Below, piece after piece: positions 12,274 through 38,216 of a stretch of DNA of 64,000 bases. Made by a program: the position numbers and the translations under genes. Each line of letters begins with the position of its first letter. The stretch's first letter is position 1. The DNA comes from Trematomus loennbergii. Taxonomy: Eukaryota > Chordata > Actinopteri > Perciformes > Nototheniidae. The notes under the pieces were generated by a model, which was not told where the DNA came from, did not search any database, and was given only the letters and a program-made list of their open reading frames with translations. The DNA lies in contig JAAOOA010000524.1 of assembly GCA_012861695.1 (NCBI GenBank), positions 777,001-841,000 of the forward strand. Reading direction: 5' to 3'.

Positions 12274-12877
12274 GTGGCCGACAGGGGGAAATGCGTTACA
12301 ACGGCCCAAACGGTTCCATTAGGAGAAATGGAAGAAGGTTGATTTAAATGTTTTTTATTTGCATTATTTGTTAACCCTTAGATGCACGAGTGACTACACT
12401 CTTCCACAAGTGGGTCAAAAAGGACCCGTATTAGAATAATATGTGTTTTTATGCCATTTTTGTCATTTTGTATAATATTTAGTATTATATTTTGGTTCAC
12501 ACTAGAAATATTTTATATTACATTTTTCACTATTTATAATTTTAGACATTTTTTTACATTTTGAAAAAAAAAAAAAAATGCATGCGGGCCATTTTTGACC
12601 CACTTATGGAAGCTTGGGGTAGTAATACAAAAACTACAATTTCTTAAAATGTATACAATTTAAATAAAAAATGTGAATGGCATGATATCCAAAACATGTT
12701 TTTTGAGGAATAGCTGGAATATGAAATGATAAAAAATGTAATTACAAAGATACTCTAAGAAAACCACCTCACCGGGTCAAAAAAGACCCACTTATGCATC
12801 TAAGGGTTAAAGTGACGCACATTTCTCCTAATGGGAGTGTTATGGGCCGTTGTAGCACGTTTGCACCTGTCGGCCAC
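12274..12877. repeat. Palindromic element interrupted by MITE copy A
   Basis: Left arm 12274-12330 (gtggccgacaggggg...cattaggagaaatg) is the reverse complement of right arm 12821-12877 (atttctcctaatggg...cctgtcggccac), about 57 bp each with scattered differences. The TTAA-flanked MITE sits in the loop. A single arm-like copy also occurs at about 58512-58552 in mecom intron 1. Confidence 0.75.
12371..12810. mobile_element. piggyBac-type MITE, copy A
   Basis: Flanked by TTAA on both sides, with inverted ends TTAACCCTTAGATGCA... and ...TGCATCTAAGGGTTAA, plus subterminal 'gggtcaaaaaggaccc'-like inverted motifs. TTAA targets and CCC/GGG ends fit piggyBac-mobilised MITEs. It has no ORF and lies between scn2b and scn4b. 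Confidence 0.82.
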
Positions 12878-13313
12878 CGTATATTTAGCACATCATGGTG
12901 ATTTATTGATGAAAAAGTTGGCAAAATGCACAAAACTGCAGAGTTATGAGGTTGGAGGCCCTATATGTCAACACCGCTGCCTGTGTGTGATCATGTATGT
13001 TCAAGTTGCATGGTTTGAGCCATTAGACAGGTTAACATTTTGGCCAACTTTAGTGCAGCTTTAAAACCAGGGAGGGGTTGTTGGCAATATGAAGTGGTCT
13101 CCATTACTGTGTATACTGTATTTCTCATGCAGATACAATTAAACGACCAAAACTGTATCATGTGCTAGACATATTTATCATTGTGCATCACTGTTTACCA
13201 TCTTGAGTTTGCCCTGGATAGTTGCTGTCATATCACTTTACATGTTAGTGAACACCAAACTAATGCTTGCAGTGTGCTGCCTGCGAGCAGCTGTCATCAC
13301 ATTATGTATTTTA

Positions 13314-13319
13314 AATAAA
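13314..13319 (+). terminator. Candidate distal polyadenylation signal for scn2b
   Basis: AATAAA after about 230 bp of non-repetitive DNA, followed within 30 nt by T- and GT-containing sequence (gttctttgtactttctttgt). If used, the scn2b 3' UTR would be about 5 kb and include several MITEs. Long 3' UTRs occur in mammalian SCN2B, but nothing else in the sequence proves this site. Confidence 0.22.
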
Positions 13320-13479
13320 GAGGATTTAGGAAAATGACAGTTCTTTGTACTTTCTTTGTATCCATCCATCCATTATCTATACCTGCTTATTCTGTCCAAG
13401 CTAGCTGAAGAAGCATTATATTAGCAATTTCACAGTTTAAAAAATCCGGAAATGCAATTTACCTCTTCCATTTCCAATC

Positions 13480-13925
13480 GTCTTGAAGTCAGCAGTTTTT
13501 TGTATGTGTTTAGAATCCTTAAATATGGTCTGTGGTTAACACAAGCTGAAGAGATTTTAATGTTTCGTTCTACAACCTAAAAACATCAATAAATAACCCA
13601 CTGGTGATTTTCCGAAGCCTGTATTTGTGTCATAAAAACGGCGATTGCTAACATGTGTCTAAATGGAATACTAAACGTCATCATGCGGAACATTAGCCAC
13701 CTTTAGCTTAGCGGTGGTGATGTGAAGTCATGTGACCGTTGGCTTCTACTTCTGCATTTATGCTTAAAAAATCACAAAATGTGTTAATATGTGGAGATTA
13801 TCCTGCTGAAGTATGATAAATGGTGATTGCCACAGAGCTTATTTTCTGCAATATATGAAAATCTGTCGAGGGAGCCCTTGTCGAGGGAACCCTTGCGATG
13901 TGAGTTTGGAAAATTGCACAGTATA
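13480..13925. mobile_element. Partial copy of the ACAGAGTGGTGCAGG MITE
   Basis: Shares 'gtggttaacacaagctgaag', 'cggaacattagccacc', 'tggagattatcctgctgaag' and the 'tcgagggagcccttg' region with 34635-35240, in the same orientation. The ends are lost. Confidence 0.6.
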
Positions 13926-13929
13926 AATC

Positions 13930-15690
13930 TATTTTAGTATACCTCAACAATGGAATTATGATCAGTGGAAATGGCCATGACATACTAGCATGTCTTTACA
14001 CTGTGGGAGAAAATCAAAAGCCAGGGATAAGCGACAAAGACGTGCGGATACATGAAATCCATGCGGAAAGGCCCCAGCAAGTCTAAAGCAAGGAGCCAGA
14101 TTCAAACCTTAACAGAGTATCAGAGTTTAGACTTCTCGTTATCTTTGACACTACGACAGCTCAGGTGTTTTATCTGTTAACGCAGTCTGAAACCCAGGAA
14201 GCAGAGCCTGGAGCTGCTCCACTGAGAATCAGCCCGAGGTGACTTTGTGAGGGCGGACTATCTATTTTCCAGATTTTGCTGACAAACGGGATTTTTTGCC
14301 TCTGCAATATAGCCCAGGGTAACAAAAGTCCTGTGTGTGCACGAGTAATTCATCCATGAGTTTGAAGGCTGAAACCGAAACAGCGTAGCACAGTTTATAA
14401 TACCAATAAACAGGAATCTTCAAATTGGAAAGATCACATTTATTTTCCCGATTCTAATGCATCAATTCATTTGCATTTAGGTTCCAAAGCAATCTACCAG
14501 CTGTTCCTTTGCACGCATCTGATTGGCTTTTGCAGCACCGTTCCGATAATGCATTGCGGTAGCGGTTGTGCCAAGTTTAACGTTTTTCCCGATGACCGTG
14601 CATTTAGTTTCTGCCAGATCTCCTTATACTGTACACTGCGTCAAAAGTGTCGTCTCCTTCAAATGAATGAAGGGGACTGCGTTTGTTCCCAAATGCTGTT
14701 GGGCAAACATGGCGTAAGAAATGTTTCGCTTACGGACCATGTGTGTCGCTTAAAACTAAATACTTTATTTGGTAAATAGGTCACTTTTCAGATGTGGGAA
14801 CAAATTAAGAAATATATATAATCTGTCTAAGTGAAAAAGACACGAAGAGTGTGTTGTTTTAATCATTTTAAAATAATATTCACAAAACAACCTTAGAAGT
14901 AATTCTTTAAAAAAATTGCAAAGTGTGTTTTGAAAATGTGCTGCACTACGACATATTTCATACACTTAAATACATAATATTTTATAAGATTAGAAGTTTA
15001 TATAAGAAGTTTCTTGTGGGTATATAAAGTCAGTGAAACAGCGAGTACATATTGTATATTGGATACTTTGAAAAATAGCAAAATAGGTATATGTTAGAAC
15101 GTTTTAACGTTTTTTGTCCAGCCCAGAGACCGTGCATTTCCCAACCATTTCCAAAAACCAAGCCAACGTCTTTCCAAAATAAAGCGAATCAAAGCCGTTT
15201 CAAAGTAACATCCAACTTCAAATCATTAAGAATAATGACTGCACAATAACCTGTGAGGATGAAAACCTCCATCTCAAAAGCTCCCATCACAGACCGTACG
15301 ACCTGCTGTTAACTTATACAGGACTCACCTTTAGAGGTTCCTGTTCCCCACAGAGAGACGGCAGGACGGACAGACAAAGAAACCAGATCCCAAACCACAA
15401 GGACAAAAACAGACAGGAAAAGAGAGGAAAGTGAAGAAGAGGAAGCAGGTAGGAACGTTTAAAAAAGAAACAAAATAAATTGATGAGGGAAAAGATGAGG
15501 AAAGAGGAGAGGTATATATAGAGAGAGAGGCCAGCCCACATGTCCTGCTCCACTCAGGATGCTTCTGAAATCTGCTCACTCACCGGCTGGTGCAAAGGAA
15601 CAGAGAGATAGGGAGAGGAAAATGGGGGAGGGGGGTGGTGGTCGTAGTGAGGGGTGAGATGAAGGTTATTCAGAGTGGTGGGTGGGAGAA
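13930..15690. other. Spacer, no gene recognised
   Basis: Mixed unique and AT-rich DNA between scn2b and scn4b, followed by purine/pyrimidine-rich low-complexity DNA to about 16030. No supported exon, RNA gene or named repeat. Confidence 0.5.
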
Positions 15691-16039
15691 AATGAAGTTA
15701 GGAGAGAGAAAGAAGGAAGGAAGGGGGGGAGAGCTCAGTGTCTCTCAGTAGCTGCTCGGACCGGCTCAGCTGTGGCTTCACTGCAGCATTTGGCCGTCCC
15801 AGAAACAGATCCTCCACTCCCTCCCCCTCTCCCTCCCTCCCTCCCTCCCTCCGCCTCACATCTCACCTCCCTCCCGTTGCCTCCTGTCATCTCTCCTCTC
15901 CTTGCTCCTTTCCTCTCCTTGAACTTCTCTTTCCTCTCACCCCTCCTGATCCCTTACTCTCTCCTCTCCCCTCATCAGTGTAATGTCCTTTTTGCTCCGC
16001 CTTCCCTCCGCCTTCCCTCCACACAGCCTCCAAGGTCAC

Positions 16040-16041
<2 letters not shown>

Positions 16042-16138
<97 letters not shown>

Positions 16139-16175
16139 GTGTGTGTGTGTTGTGTGTGTGTGTGTGTGTGTGTGT
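16042..16175. repeat. (TG)n microsatellite
   Basis: TG tract with GTGGTG and GTTG interruptions, following a CT-rich stretch (15810-16030). Confidence 0.97.
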
Positions 16176-16308
16176 CTAATATCGGTCGACCTATCGTGTT
16201 GCTTGCCGCATTAAAGTAGTATCTCACTCATCTATCTCTTCCCCAACCCCCCATCGACACATTCTTCAACCTGAAAAGACATCAAATGCCAAGGGACAAA
16301 ACCTGACA

Positions 16309-16426
<118 letters not shown>

Positions 16427-17350
16427 GGGGAGGTCAAACCTCCATCATGTCAGCATGGTTAGTTAACGGAAATGCAGTTCGTGAGAAAGGTGTAAAGGAA
16501 ACAGATAACACAAGTAATATACATATTTGTTATTCCACATATTGCATTAAAACTTAATTGCACAATGAAAAGAACCAATCACTAATACCTTTAAAGTAAA
16601 GACGACTAAGCAGACTATGAGAGGAATACAACCCACAATGTGCCATGACTCCAGGAAGAAGGAACTGAAGCCAACATCACACATATTACCAAGTCCTCAC
16701 AGAAATCCTCGAAATGTGTTGTGTAATAAAGTTATCGCAGAAATTTGTTTTCTCAATTTCAAAAAGTAATTAGGTGTTGAAGAAACGTTGTTGTATTTCT
16801 TAATTGCTTGAGTAATATTAGTTCTCCCGGGCAGTAGTGATAAATGTGAAGCAACCGCAGCCACAAGAGTTAAAAAAAATAAAGTAAATATCAGAATACA
16901 AGACGAGAAAAACGACATAGCAAAAGGGTGTCCACAGTTATATACTGGATTGAGGGACTAGCTGGGAGAGGATAGTTGTGGGGGTCATAAGATGATACAG
17001 TACAAAGACCTACACATAACATCAGAACAAAAACACCCTGACATCCCAGCAGCTCTGTATCCTTCTCCTGCAGATAAGCAGGACACAGTGACGGAGTAGT
17101 GGGTGTTCAGTCTGAGGTGGATGTGGTGACTAATCGGATGCACGAATAAATTACTGCGATATGTGGAGGAACCAAGAGGTCAATAATGCTGCACAGTACA
17201 GTAGGTGGTGGAGGGTACTGTACACTGACTGTGTGCTAGCAGATGATGAACAGTTCCCTTTGGCATGCCTTTGCAGGTCAACAGTATGTTAATCAAGAGT
17301 CAGTTCATCCACCAAGGTCCACATGGAAGTGGAAGCTGATGGATGCAAAA

Positions 17351-18292
17351 CCTCTTGATGTCATGATAGTAGTTTGTCTTTCCTGTTTTATGCTTATGCT
17401 GTCTTGTTTCACTTCCTGTCTTTGTTTTTTCCCGCCTTTTGTCACTGCCAATTAAAGCCACCTGTTCATAATCACCACCTGCTGCACCTCTTGATGTCAT
17501 GATCCTCTTATTTAAAATGTCGCTTACCTGTTTTATTTTTGTTATATATTTTGTAGTCTCGTCTTGTCTCGTCTAACTTCCTGTCAATAGGCGCTTTCAC
17601 ACCGGAGTACTTTTCCCAGGAATAGTTCCGATAGTTCTTGGGATTTTGCTTTCACACCAAAAAGATCTGGAACTAGAACTAGTTCATGCGAACCTTTTCA
17701 CCCCCTTTCAGTCCCTGCTAGAGAGGTGGTACTTTCCTGGGAGGAAAAGGTTTCAATTTATATTGGCTGGGCGAATTGCAAACCACGCCCCGTAAAAACA
17801 AAGTTTTGTGAAGCGCCATTTATTTGCTCGCATTAGCATTATTAGCTAGCATTAGCCCAGCGCACAACGGAGAGAGACTAACTTATGGCAACACAAAAAA
17901 ACGTGGGAGCGGTGGAGTGATGAGGAGGTGTCGGCGCTTCTGGCGATTTACTTGGAAGGCTTCAGTAGAAGCTGCTTCTAGTCCCCAGCCCGACTTCCGG
18001 GGACTTCGGGTGGCAGTATACGCCGTGAAGTTGTTTGCGGCCTGCCAGTAAACCCAAAGCAGAAGAAGAAGAAGTGACGTCAGCGGCTTCATTTGCGTAA
18101 TCCTCCCTCAGGGACTTATTCCGGTGTGAATGCGATTTACTAGGACAGTTCCAGGACTAAAGAGTTCGGCTGACTAAGTACTGGGAACTAAGTACGGCAA
18201 AGTACTTGGTGTGAAAGCGGCTAATGTGTTTTCCCGCCTTTTGTGATTATTTGCTCCGCCCTGATTTATTCCACCTGTGTGTGGTCACCACC
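17351..18292 (+). repeat. Tandem duplication, second unit split by a MITE
   Basis: Unit 1 spans 17351-17488. Unit 2 starts at 17489 and resumes at 18224-18292 beyond the MITE. Shared blocks in order: cctcttgatgtcatgat, cctgttttat, cttcctgtc, ttttcccgccttttgt, ccacctgt, caccacc. Confidence 0.65.
17588..18223. mobile_element. MITE with GCGCTTTCACACCGGAGTAC ends
   Basis: Left end 'taggcgctttcacaccgg' and right end 'ttggtgtgaaagcggcta' are inverted. The internal halves are also partly complementary (ggaactag/ctaagtac types). Comparison with the adjacent uninterrupted duplicate shows the insertion point within cttcctgtc|tgttttttcccgcc-like sequence. Short 3-bp (TAG/CTA) borders would suit a PIF/Harbinger-type element, but this is not certain. 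Confidence 0.7.
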
Positions 18293-18540
18293 AGTACTCT
18301 CTTGTAGCTGTGTCTTGTCAATGTGATTAGTTTTCTGCATGTATACTAGCCTGTTTTACACCGTGTCCTCTGTTTGTTTGTATATGTTTCCCCTTGACGT
18401 TCCCATGTGGTTCTGCTGTCCATGTTTTCGTCTATGTCTCCTGTCTGGATGTATCATCCTCGTGTTTCCTGTGGATTTGCTGATCATTTTTTCCATCCAA
18501 GGTTGGTTCCTCATTTGTGTTTGCTGCTATTGTTTTTTAT

Positions 18541-18775
18541 TACCCTTGCGGGCAGGGAAGATAGTGGCCGACCCCTCCCACCCTGGACACACCCCCCTCC
18601 CCTCTGGCAGGAGGCTGCGCTCCATCAGGACCAAAACCTCTCGCTACCTGAACAGTTTCTTCCCCTCTGCTACCGGCCTCATCAACAATATATATATATT
18701 TATATGTAAAGCACTTTGAGGAGTCGTAAAGACTGGATAAAGCGCTTTATAAATACAGTCCATTTACCATACCTG
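18541..18775 (+). mobile_element. LINE 3'-end fragment
   Basis: A short coding remnant, DPSHPGHTPLPSGRRLRS then RTKTSRYLNSFFPSATGLIN, matches the C-terminal end typical of L2/CR1-type LINE ORF2 (DPSHP...PSGRR...NSFFP). It is followed by a 3' UTR-like stretch (aaagcgctttataaatacag). Only the last 40 or so codons are present. Confidence 0.7.
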
Positions 18776-20039
18776 CCTCCATTTTCTGCTGCGTTTGAGT
18801 CCTGCCTTCTAACCCCATGAGACGTGATTGTCAGTGCTTGTATTTACACCTTTGGGTAGATTGGGAAGGCTATAGAGAAATGGGCCTTGGAAATTCAATT
18901 GGTTGCTCTGACGTTGGTGATGACTCGCTGATGTGACGCTTGATGGGTGAGGAAGTCATGAATCCTGTGAATAAGGTCAGACTGCACATTAAAGTTGTGG
19001 CCCTGTGTTGTTGAAGGCTGAGCTGTGATTGATGAAAAGCTACGCTGTGATTGTGTAGTGTCCATGAGACTCCATGTTTTGTAACGAGGTGTGTGTGACA
19101 TGTCGCTGCCAGTATTGCATTGCAGGCAAACTGTGAAGCATGACATATAAAACCAGTTTCTGAAGGTTGTTTATGTTGCAATTAAATAAAAAAGTTTTAA
19201 TGTCATATGCACATAAGCTACAGTGTAGAAATGGCAATGAAAATCTCATGACCCGATCGACAATCCAACATATATAATAAAATACAAATATACAATTGAA
19301 AAATTGTGCAAGAAGTCTATATCACATAGGTTGGTATATTTATAATGTAATAGTTTTTTTTATGAATTATTTTATTTTATCTTTTGTTGGGTACTTGTAT
19401 TTTATTTTCTATTATTTTAAAAATATGTTATTATAATTCTTAAATCTAAATGTACAATATAGAAATGATTTAAGATGATGTAACCAGATTGTTGTTTAAT
19501 ACACATTACCTTGTTGTTTATACTTTCATTAAGTTATTTAGTTTGAATTCTTTTTTTTTATTTCTAACAGAAGGCAATGTTCAGGATATTTAAAAATCCC
19601 TTGTGTTTTTTTCACAATCTGACTGACAGCCACAGAAGAATTTCAATGTTTTTTGAACAAACGATAAAGGATAGTTGAGCTCTGGACATCACACCTCAAA
19701 GGATGTTGTCTGGGCTTGTGTCTGGTTTGGCTTGCATCGGCACAGAATTTGGCATGCAAATAATTTCAAAAGCATTTAAAAAAAATCATGTGTCGTGCCA
19801 ATTGCACTGTATGAAGTATTGAAAAACACGGACATCATCTGAGCACAGTATACTTCATATCTCAAATTCAATAAACCCAGTGCAATATCAAAATACTGCA
19901 CTTAAAGGCATATACACACTTTTATAAAAGCTCATTTGTATACACAAGCCCTTATAAATAGCCTTTCTTTAAAACTAAGGGATCAAATGTGATTTATCTG
20001 CTAGTTGCCAAAGTTGCCAAGATCAGATCTTCCCGTGCA

Positions 20040-20934
20040 TCAGCCAGCTAAATCAGAGCAGTGCATGCAATACGAGACGCATGAAAGTGGAGACGGGGGT
20101 AAAAGATGCAGTGAAGACGGAGGCATGTGGGAGCACCCTGTCCGACAGAGACTCTGTGGCTGAATCAGCCTTACTGCAGTGTGTATGTACGTGCATGTGG
20201 CTGCACCCCCCTTCCTCCCCCTGGCTATTTGCTCCATCCCCCTCCCTCTCTCCCGCTCTCTCTCCCTTACTCACTCACTACCTCTGCAGTACCTCTTGCT
20301 CATTCCTCCTGAGCTGGCTGGGGAGACACGCTGATTTTTCTGCTTTTCCGCCTGCTGGCTCCGCTCCAGCATCCCTCCGTGCCTCTCGTGTACTATCCTC
20401 CCCCCTCCAGCCTATGTCTCCCTCTGTGGGTTTTGACAGCCAGCCTGCTTCCCTGGCTGCTGCTGCTGGAGCAGTGGAGCTGTTTGACACCACACTGCTT
20501 ACGCCGCTCCGCCTTGCTTCTCCTATCTGCCTCACACTCTCCTCTGCTCGATAATCACCACTGAATCTGAAAGAGACCGTGACAGAGGACTCGGGAAGCA
20601 AAAGGGAAGGAGGGGGGAGATAAGAGAGCCTTGACTGCTGCATTCTTCTTCAGTTTTCCATTTCTGGCCTGCTGGAGTGCAGCACAGGAAAACAACTGCT
20701 CAGGGGGGGAAAAACTCCCTGAAGGAATTTATTCCCTTCTCGTAAGCGTCCTCCTCGCTGGGACAGAGGAGGAGAGAAGAGGGGAGGGACTGAGAGCAGG
20801 ACTTCAGCTCAGGGTCCCACCCTGCTCATAGGACAAACACACGCACAAACACATTTGGATAGATTGGACACAGTGCAGTCAGACAGGGACAGATTGACAC
20901 ATTTAGACAGACAGACAGACAGACAGGTGGTGTC
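20040..20934 (+). promoter_or_regulatory. scn4b: Probable scn4b promoter and 5' UTR
   Basis: Low-repeat, CT-rich and then GC-richer DNA directly before the scn4b start codon, ending in a (GACA)n run. Open frames here are by-products of low-complexity sequence. No TATA box, initiator or clear REST/RE1 element could be assigned. Confidence 0.35.
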
Positions 20935-34353
<13,419 letters not shown>

Positions 34354-34634
34354 GCAAAATGCAAAGTATGTCTGTATGTTTGTATATATGTTAGACAAAT
34401 GTACACGCTCAGAGAAAATGCTGTTCAGTGGACTGTTTTATCTTACTAGCGGCTAACATGTAAATGTCTATTTTAAATCATGCTTGAGATTTGGGGAGGG
34501 GGGAATGTGCAATACCCTAAATCCTTCACTCACCTTCACGAAAGCCCGTTCGTTACATAGTGTGCAGCCTAAGTGATCAACATATGCTCTATTATCTGAC
34601 ACTTTTTCTACAGTAGAGCCTTAAGTGGCCTCCA

Positions 34635-35240
34635 ACAGAGTGGTGCAGGAATGAGTCCTTATGAGTCGGTATTTTAGCTTATCAGGGCTCCCTTGTCTTG
34701 GAGGGTCAGTTGTTCTTTGAATTAGTTTTTGGTTAGATTCCTGAAATAAGGTCTGTGTGGTTAACACAAGCTTATGAGCTGTTTTGTTTAAAGACATCAA
34801 ATAAGTCAGCAAACACACAACTTGCAAAAAAGTCGTCACGCCGAACATTAGCCGCATTTGGCATAGTTGTAAAAAAGTATTAATTATTTCAACTTTGGCC
34901 TAGTTTGCAGCTGCAACCAATCAGATAACAGCTCTATTAACGCTAGCAGGCGAGGTAACCATAGAAATTAACTTAACTAGCGGTTTTCTACCAAAGACTC
35001 TGCGCCCTACCCTGCAGTGAGCAAAGAACTAAGAGCGCATCATGTGAAGGCAGCTTTAGAAATGGAGATTATCCCACTGAAGAATATTTGTACGTATCAT
35101 AAATGTTTGCCTCAAAGCTTATTTTGTGCATATTTTCAAAGTCTATTTTAAACATCCCATTGGCTTTTAGTCGAGGGTGCCCTTGTGAAGCGAACTTACA
35201 GTTCAGACCACAACAATTAGTCATCACTGCACCACTCTGT
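34635..35240. mobile_element. MITE with ACAGAGTGGTGCAGGAATGA ends
   Basis: Left end acagagtggtgcaggaatga and right end tcatcactgcaccactctgt are inverted repeats differing at one or two bases. Diagnostic internal blocks: 'gtggttaacacaagctt', 'gaacattagccgcatttg', 'tggagattatcccactgaag'. No ORF. Downstream of scn4b. Confidence 0.7.
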
Positions 35241-36946
35241 TCACCCTTTTACAACATGTATTGAGGAACGACTTTGAAAATCCTCAGATGTAGTTTTAAT
35301 TGCATATTCCAAATTTCAATAATCACTGCCAACAGTTTTGTTAGATTCTTCCATTTAGAGTGAAACTTGGACCCAAAACAAACACACTTTGATGACACAA
35401 GGAAATGCCACAATCTATGAACTGCCATGATGTCGACCGACCGAAGAACAGCACAGAATACAGAATACATAAACCAGAGGACCACTCAGCCAGAGTTTTG
35501 ATAATGAAGGTTATAGCCAACATTTTTCTGGTTTTAATCAAATAACATTTACATTTAAGTACAAATAATGTGCTACTAATCAAACACTGTTTACATTTGT
35601 TTGTTTGCTAGTAGTTTTTTTTAAAGGATTTTTTGACATTGTAGTCCTAAACTCATAATTACTGCCAATGCAAGCTTCAACTTTACCTTGCATGTTTACA
35701 GCTGGGTCCAGGTTTGACATGTGGTTGTTTTATTAAAGCCAAAAATATGTTTTGATCAACTTTACGGCTTGCTTAGTCTGACAACTGGGCTTTCTTAGGT
35801 GAGTGAAGGACCAGGATGCACAGGTTTTATTGTTTTGCTTTAGATTAAACACTGGTGCCTGTTCTGCTTCGTCTCCCCCTGCTGGTGGGAGGACAAAAAA
35901 CACAAAACAATTATTTAAAAAAATAACTACCAGCCCTATCCTTCATCAAAGACAATCCCTAGACTACCCAGCTCCCTATAGAAATGAATGAACTTAATCA
36001 TGCTGCTTCTGACTAATAACCAATGCATTTTTAGCATGTGCGCATTTTATATAACTTCATATATGTATATGTTGTCTTGCACCACAGTACATGGACATCT
36101 ATGTGTGTCTCTGTATGATCCCATTTAACCATTCACGTTAATTGAGCGAAGCTCCGTCAATAAGCACTTCCCAACACTGTTTTTCTGACCCCTTTTAACT
36201 AAAGGTGGCTCCTATATAATAAAGTAATTGCCTGCAGGTAATTGTGGGAAAGAGAGGGTGAAATACATTTAACACCTACAGAAAAATAAGAACAATATCT
36301 TTAAATGTGACTAATACAATTGAACCACTCTGCTAGAAAACCTTAAGAACATGGCACTTTTGTTCATTAGCATAATGAATCACTTCCGTATGTCCGCGCT
36401 TATATGCAGACTCTTACTGGCTACCTTTCCAAACACAAACTTGCTCCTAGAACACTTTACACGTAGATGTATTTGTGCTAAAAAAAGTGATTGATACTGC
36501 CTCAGTAATGCAGGCAGCACATCATTGAGACAGATCACTGAAAGAATGTAAAGACTGTCAGGGAATAGATGTTAAATATTGTCCAAAAAATATTATATTT
36601 TAATTAATTCTAAAAGTAATATTCAATATATAAATATATTATTATCAAATGAATGTGTGAATATCCCAAAAGGCCAGTGGTTCATTCTTCTTCGTCGTTT
36701 TATTATATGTGATTCAACAACCCACCAAGACTTTAAGTGTGTTGCTCAGTTCATTGGTTACTCGTGACTGTATCCAGGAATGTTAAGCATTGAAGACTAT
36801 ATTCATTTTTGCTTTTAATTAAGTCTGGTGTCTTAGCACTAAAAACATGCATTGGTAAGAACAGATGAGGAAGTGGCAAATAGTTAAAGAATGTTCTAAT
36901 ATGTTTACATTTAATGGTAGAATATTTAGAAGTCATCACAATTTGT

Positions 36947-37354
36947 TTAACCCTTAGATGCATAAGTGGGTATTTTTTGACCCGGTGAGGTAGTTTTCTT
37001 AGAGTATCTTTGTAATTACATTTTCTTATCATTTCATATTCCAGCTATTCCTCAAAAAACATGTTTTGGATATCATGCCATTCTAATTTTAAATTTACAT
37101 TTTATACATTTTAAGAAATTGTAGTTTTTGTATTACTACCCCAAGCTTCCATAAGTGGGTCAAAAATGAAATATTTAAATAGTGAAAAATTAAATATAAA
37201 ATATTTCTAGTGTGAACCAAAATATAATACTTAATAATACAAGTGATTTTCTTAACCAAAATGAAAAAATGGCATAAAAACACACAATACGGGTCCTTTT
37301 TGACCCACTTATGGAAGAGTGTAGGGTCCAGTCACTCGTGCATCTAAGGGTTAA
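36947..37354. mobile_element. piggyBac-type MITE, copy B
   Basis: Same family as copy A in the opposite orientation, with TTAA flanks, CCCTTAGATGCATAAGTGGG at the left and CTCGTGCATCTAAGGG at the right. Downstream of scn4b. Confidence 0.82.
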
Positions 37355-37359
37355 GAGAA

Positions 37360-38161
37360 GAGATATGGATAAAGTTCACAAAGCCTTCATTACATCACTT
37401 CTTCTTCATCTCGTGATAAACAAACATGGATCAATTTAGTGCTCAGAGGCCGACTGGGAACTCGAAGCTTCTCTCTATGCGACTCAGTGCGAGAAGTCAC
37501 CTCTTTGAATAGCTACTGTATAACAGTGGAACACTACACAAAAACATACAAACGCACATACCTAGTCACACTTCTTTGAGTGTCGTGAACTGGCCTTGTG
37601 TTCAAACAATACAGCACTTTAACACAATCCAGAGTGGGTGCACAACACAGGAAGTGACTTCTGAATGGTCGTTCTTTTATCATTTTTTACAAAAGTAAAC
37701 TAAATCCAAGGTTTTCTCGTACCTCACCACAGCATTGTCTGACTACATGTTGGATCAGTTTTACTGGAAGATGTTATTTATTTTTTCTAATCGCCTGATG
37801 CGCTCTAAAACTGGAGTGCATCTCCCTTCTTGCTTTCAATGGAAGCAATAAGACAGACAACAGATTATGCAATAACCTGTTATAGGGCACTTTATAGACG
37901 TGTCTGGACTGGCTTTGATTGAAACTTTTTCTGTCCATGACACTTTCATTACACCAATGTATGTATCTACACTGTGCTAATGTATTTCAGTTGGACTAAT
38001 GCATGGACATTAGATTCAAACTGTGCATTCGACAGATGTTTCTGCTTTGGAAAACTGTACTAGCTACTAACATGTGACTGTTCAGTGTTAGAAGTGATAC
38101 AGCGTCCTTGATGTGATATAAAACTGTGAATGTTATGGATATAAGAAAGCACTACACATAC

Positions 38162-38216
<55 letters not shown>

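Noticed and set aside
15682..16179. 165-codon frame at 15682-16179 as a gene
   Set aside because: Made of CT-rich low-complexity DNA followed by a TG tract; no family resemblance or splice context.
20081..20554. 157-codon frame before scn4b as a gene
   Set aside because: It arises from CT-rich low-complexity DNA in the presumed promoter and is Leu/Ser/Pro-biased without similarity.
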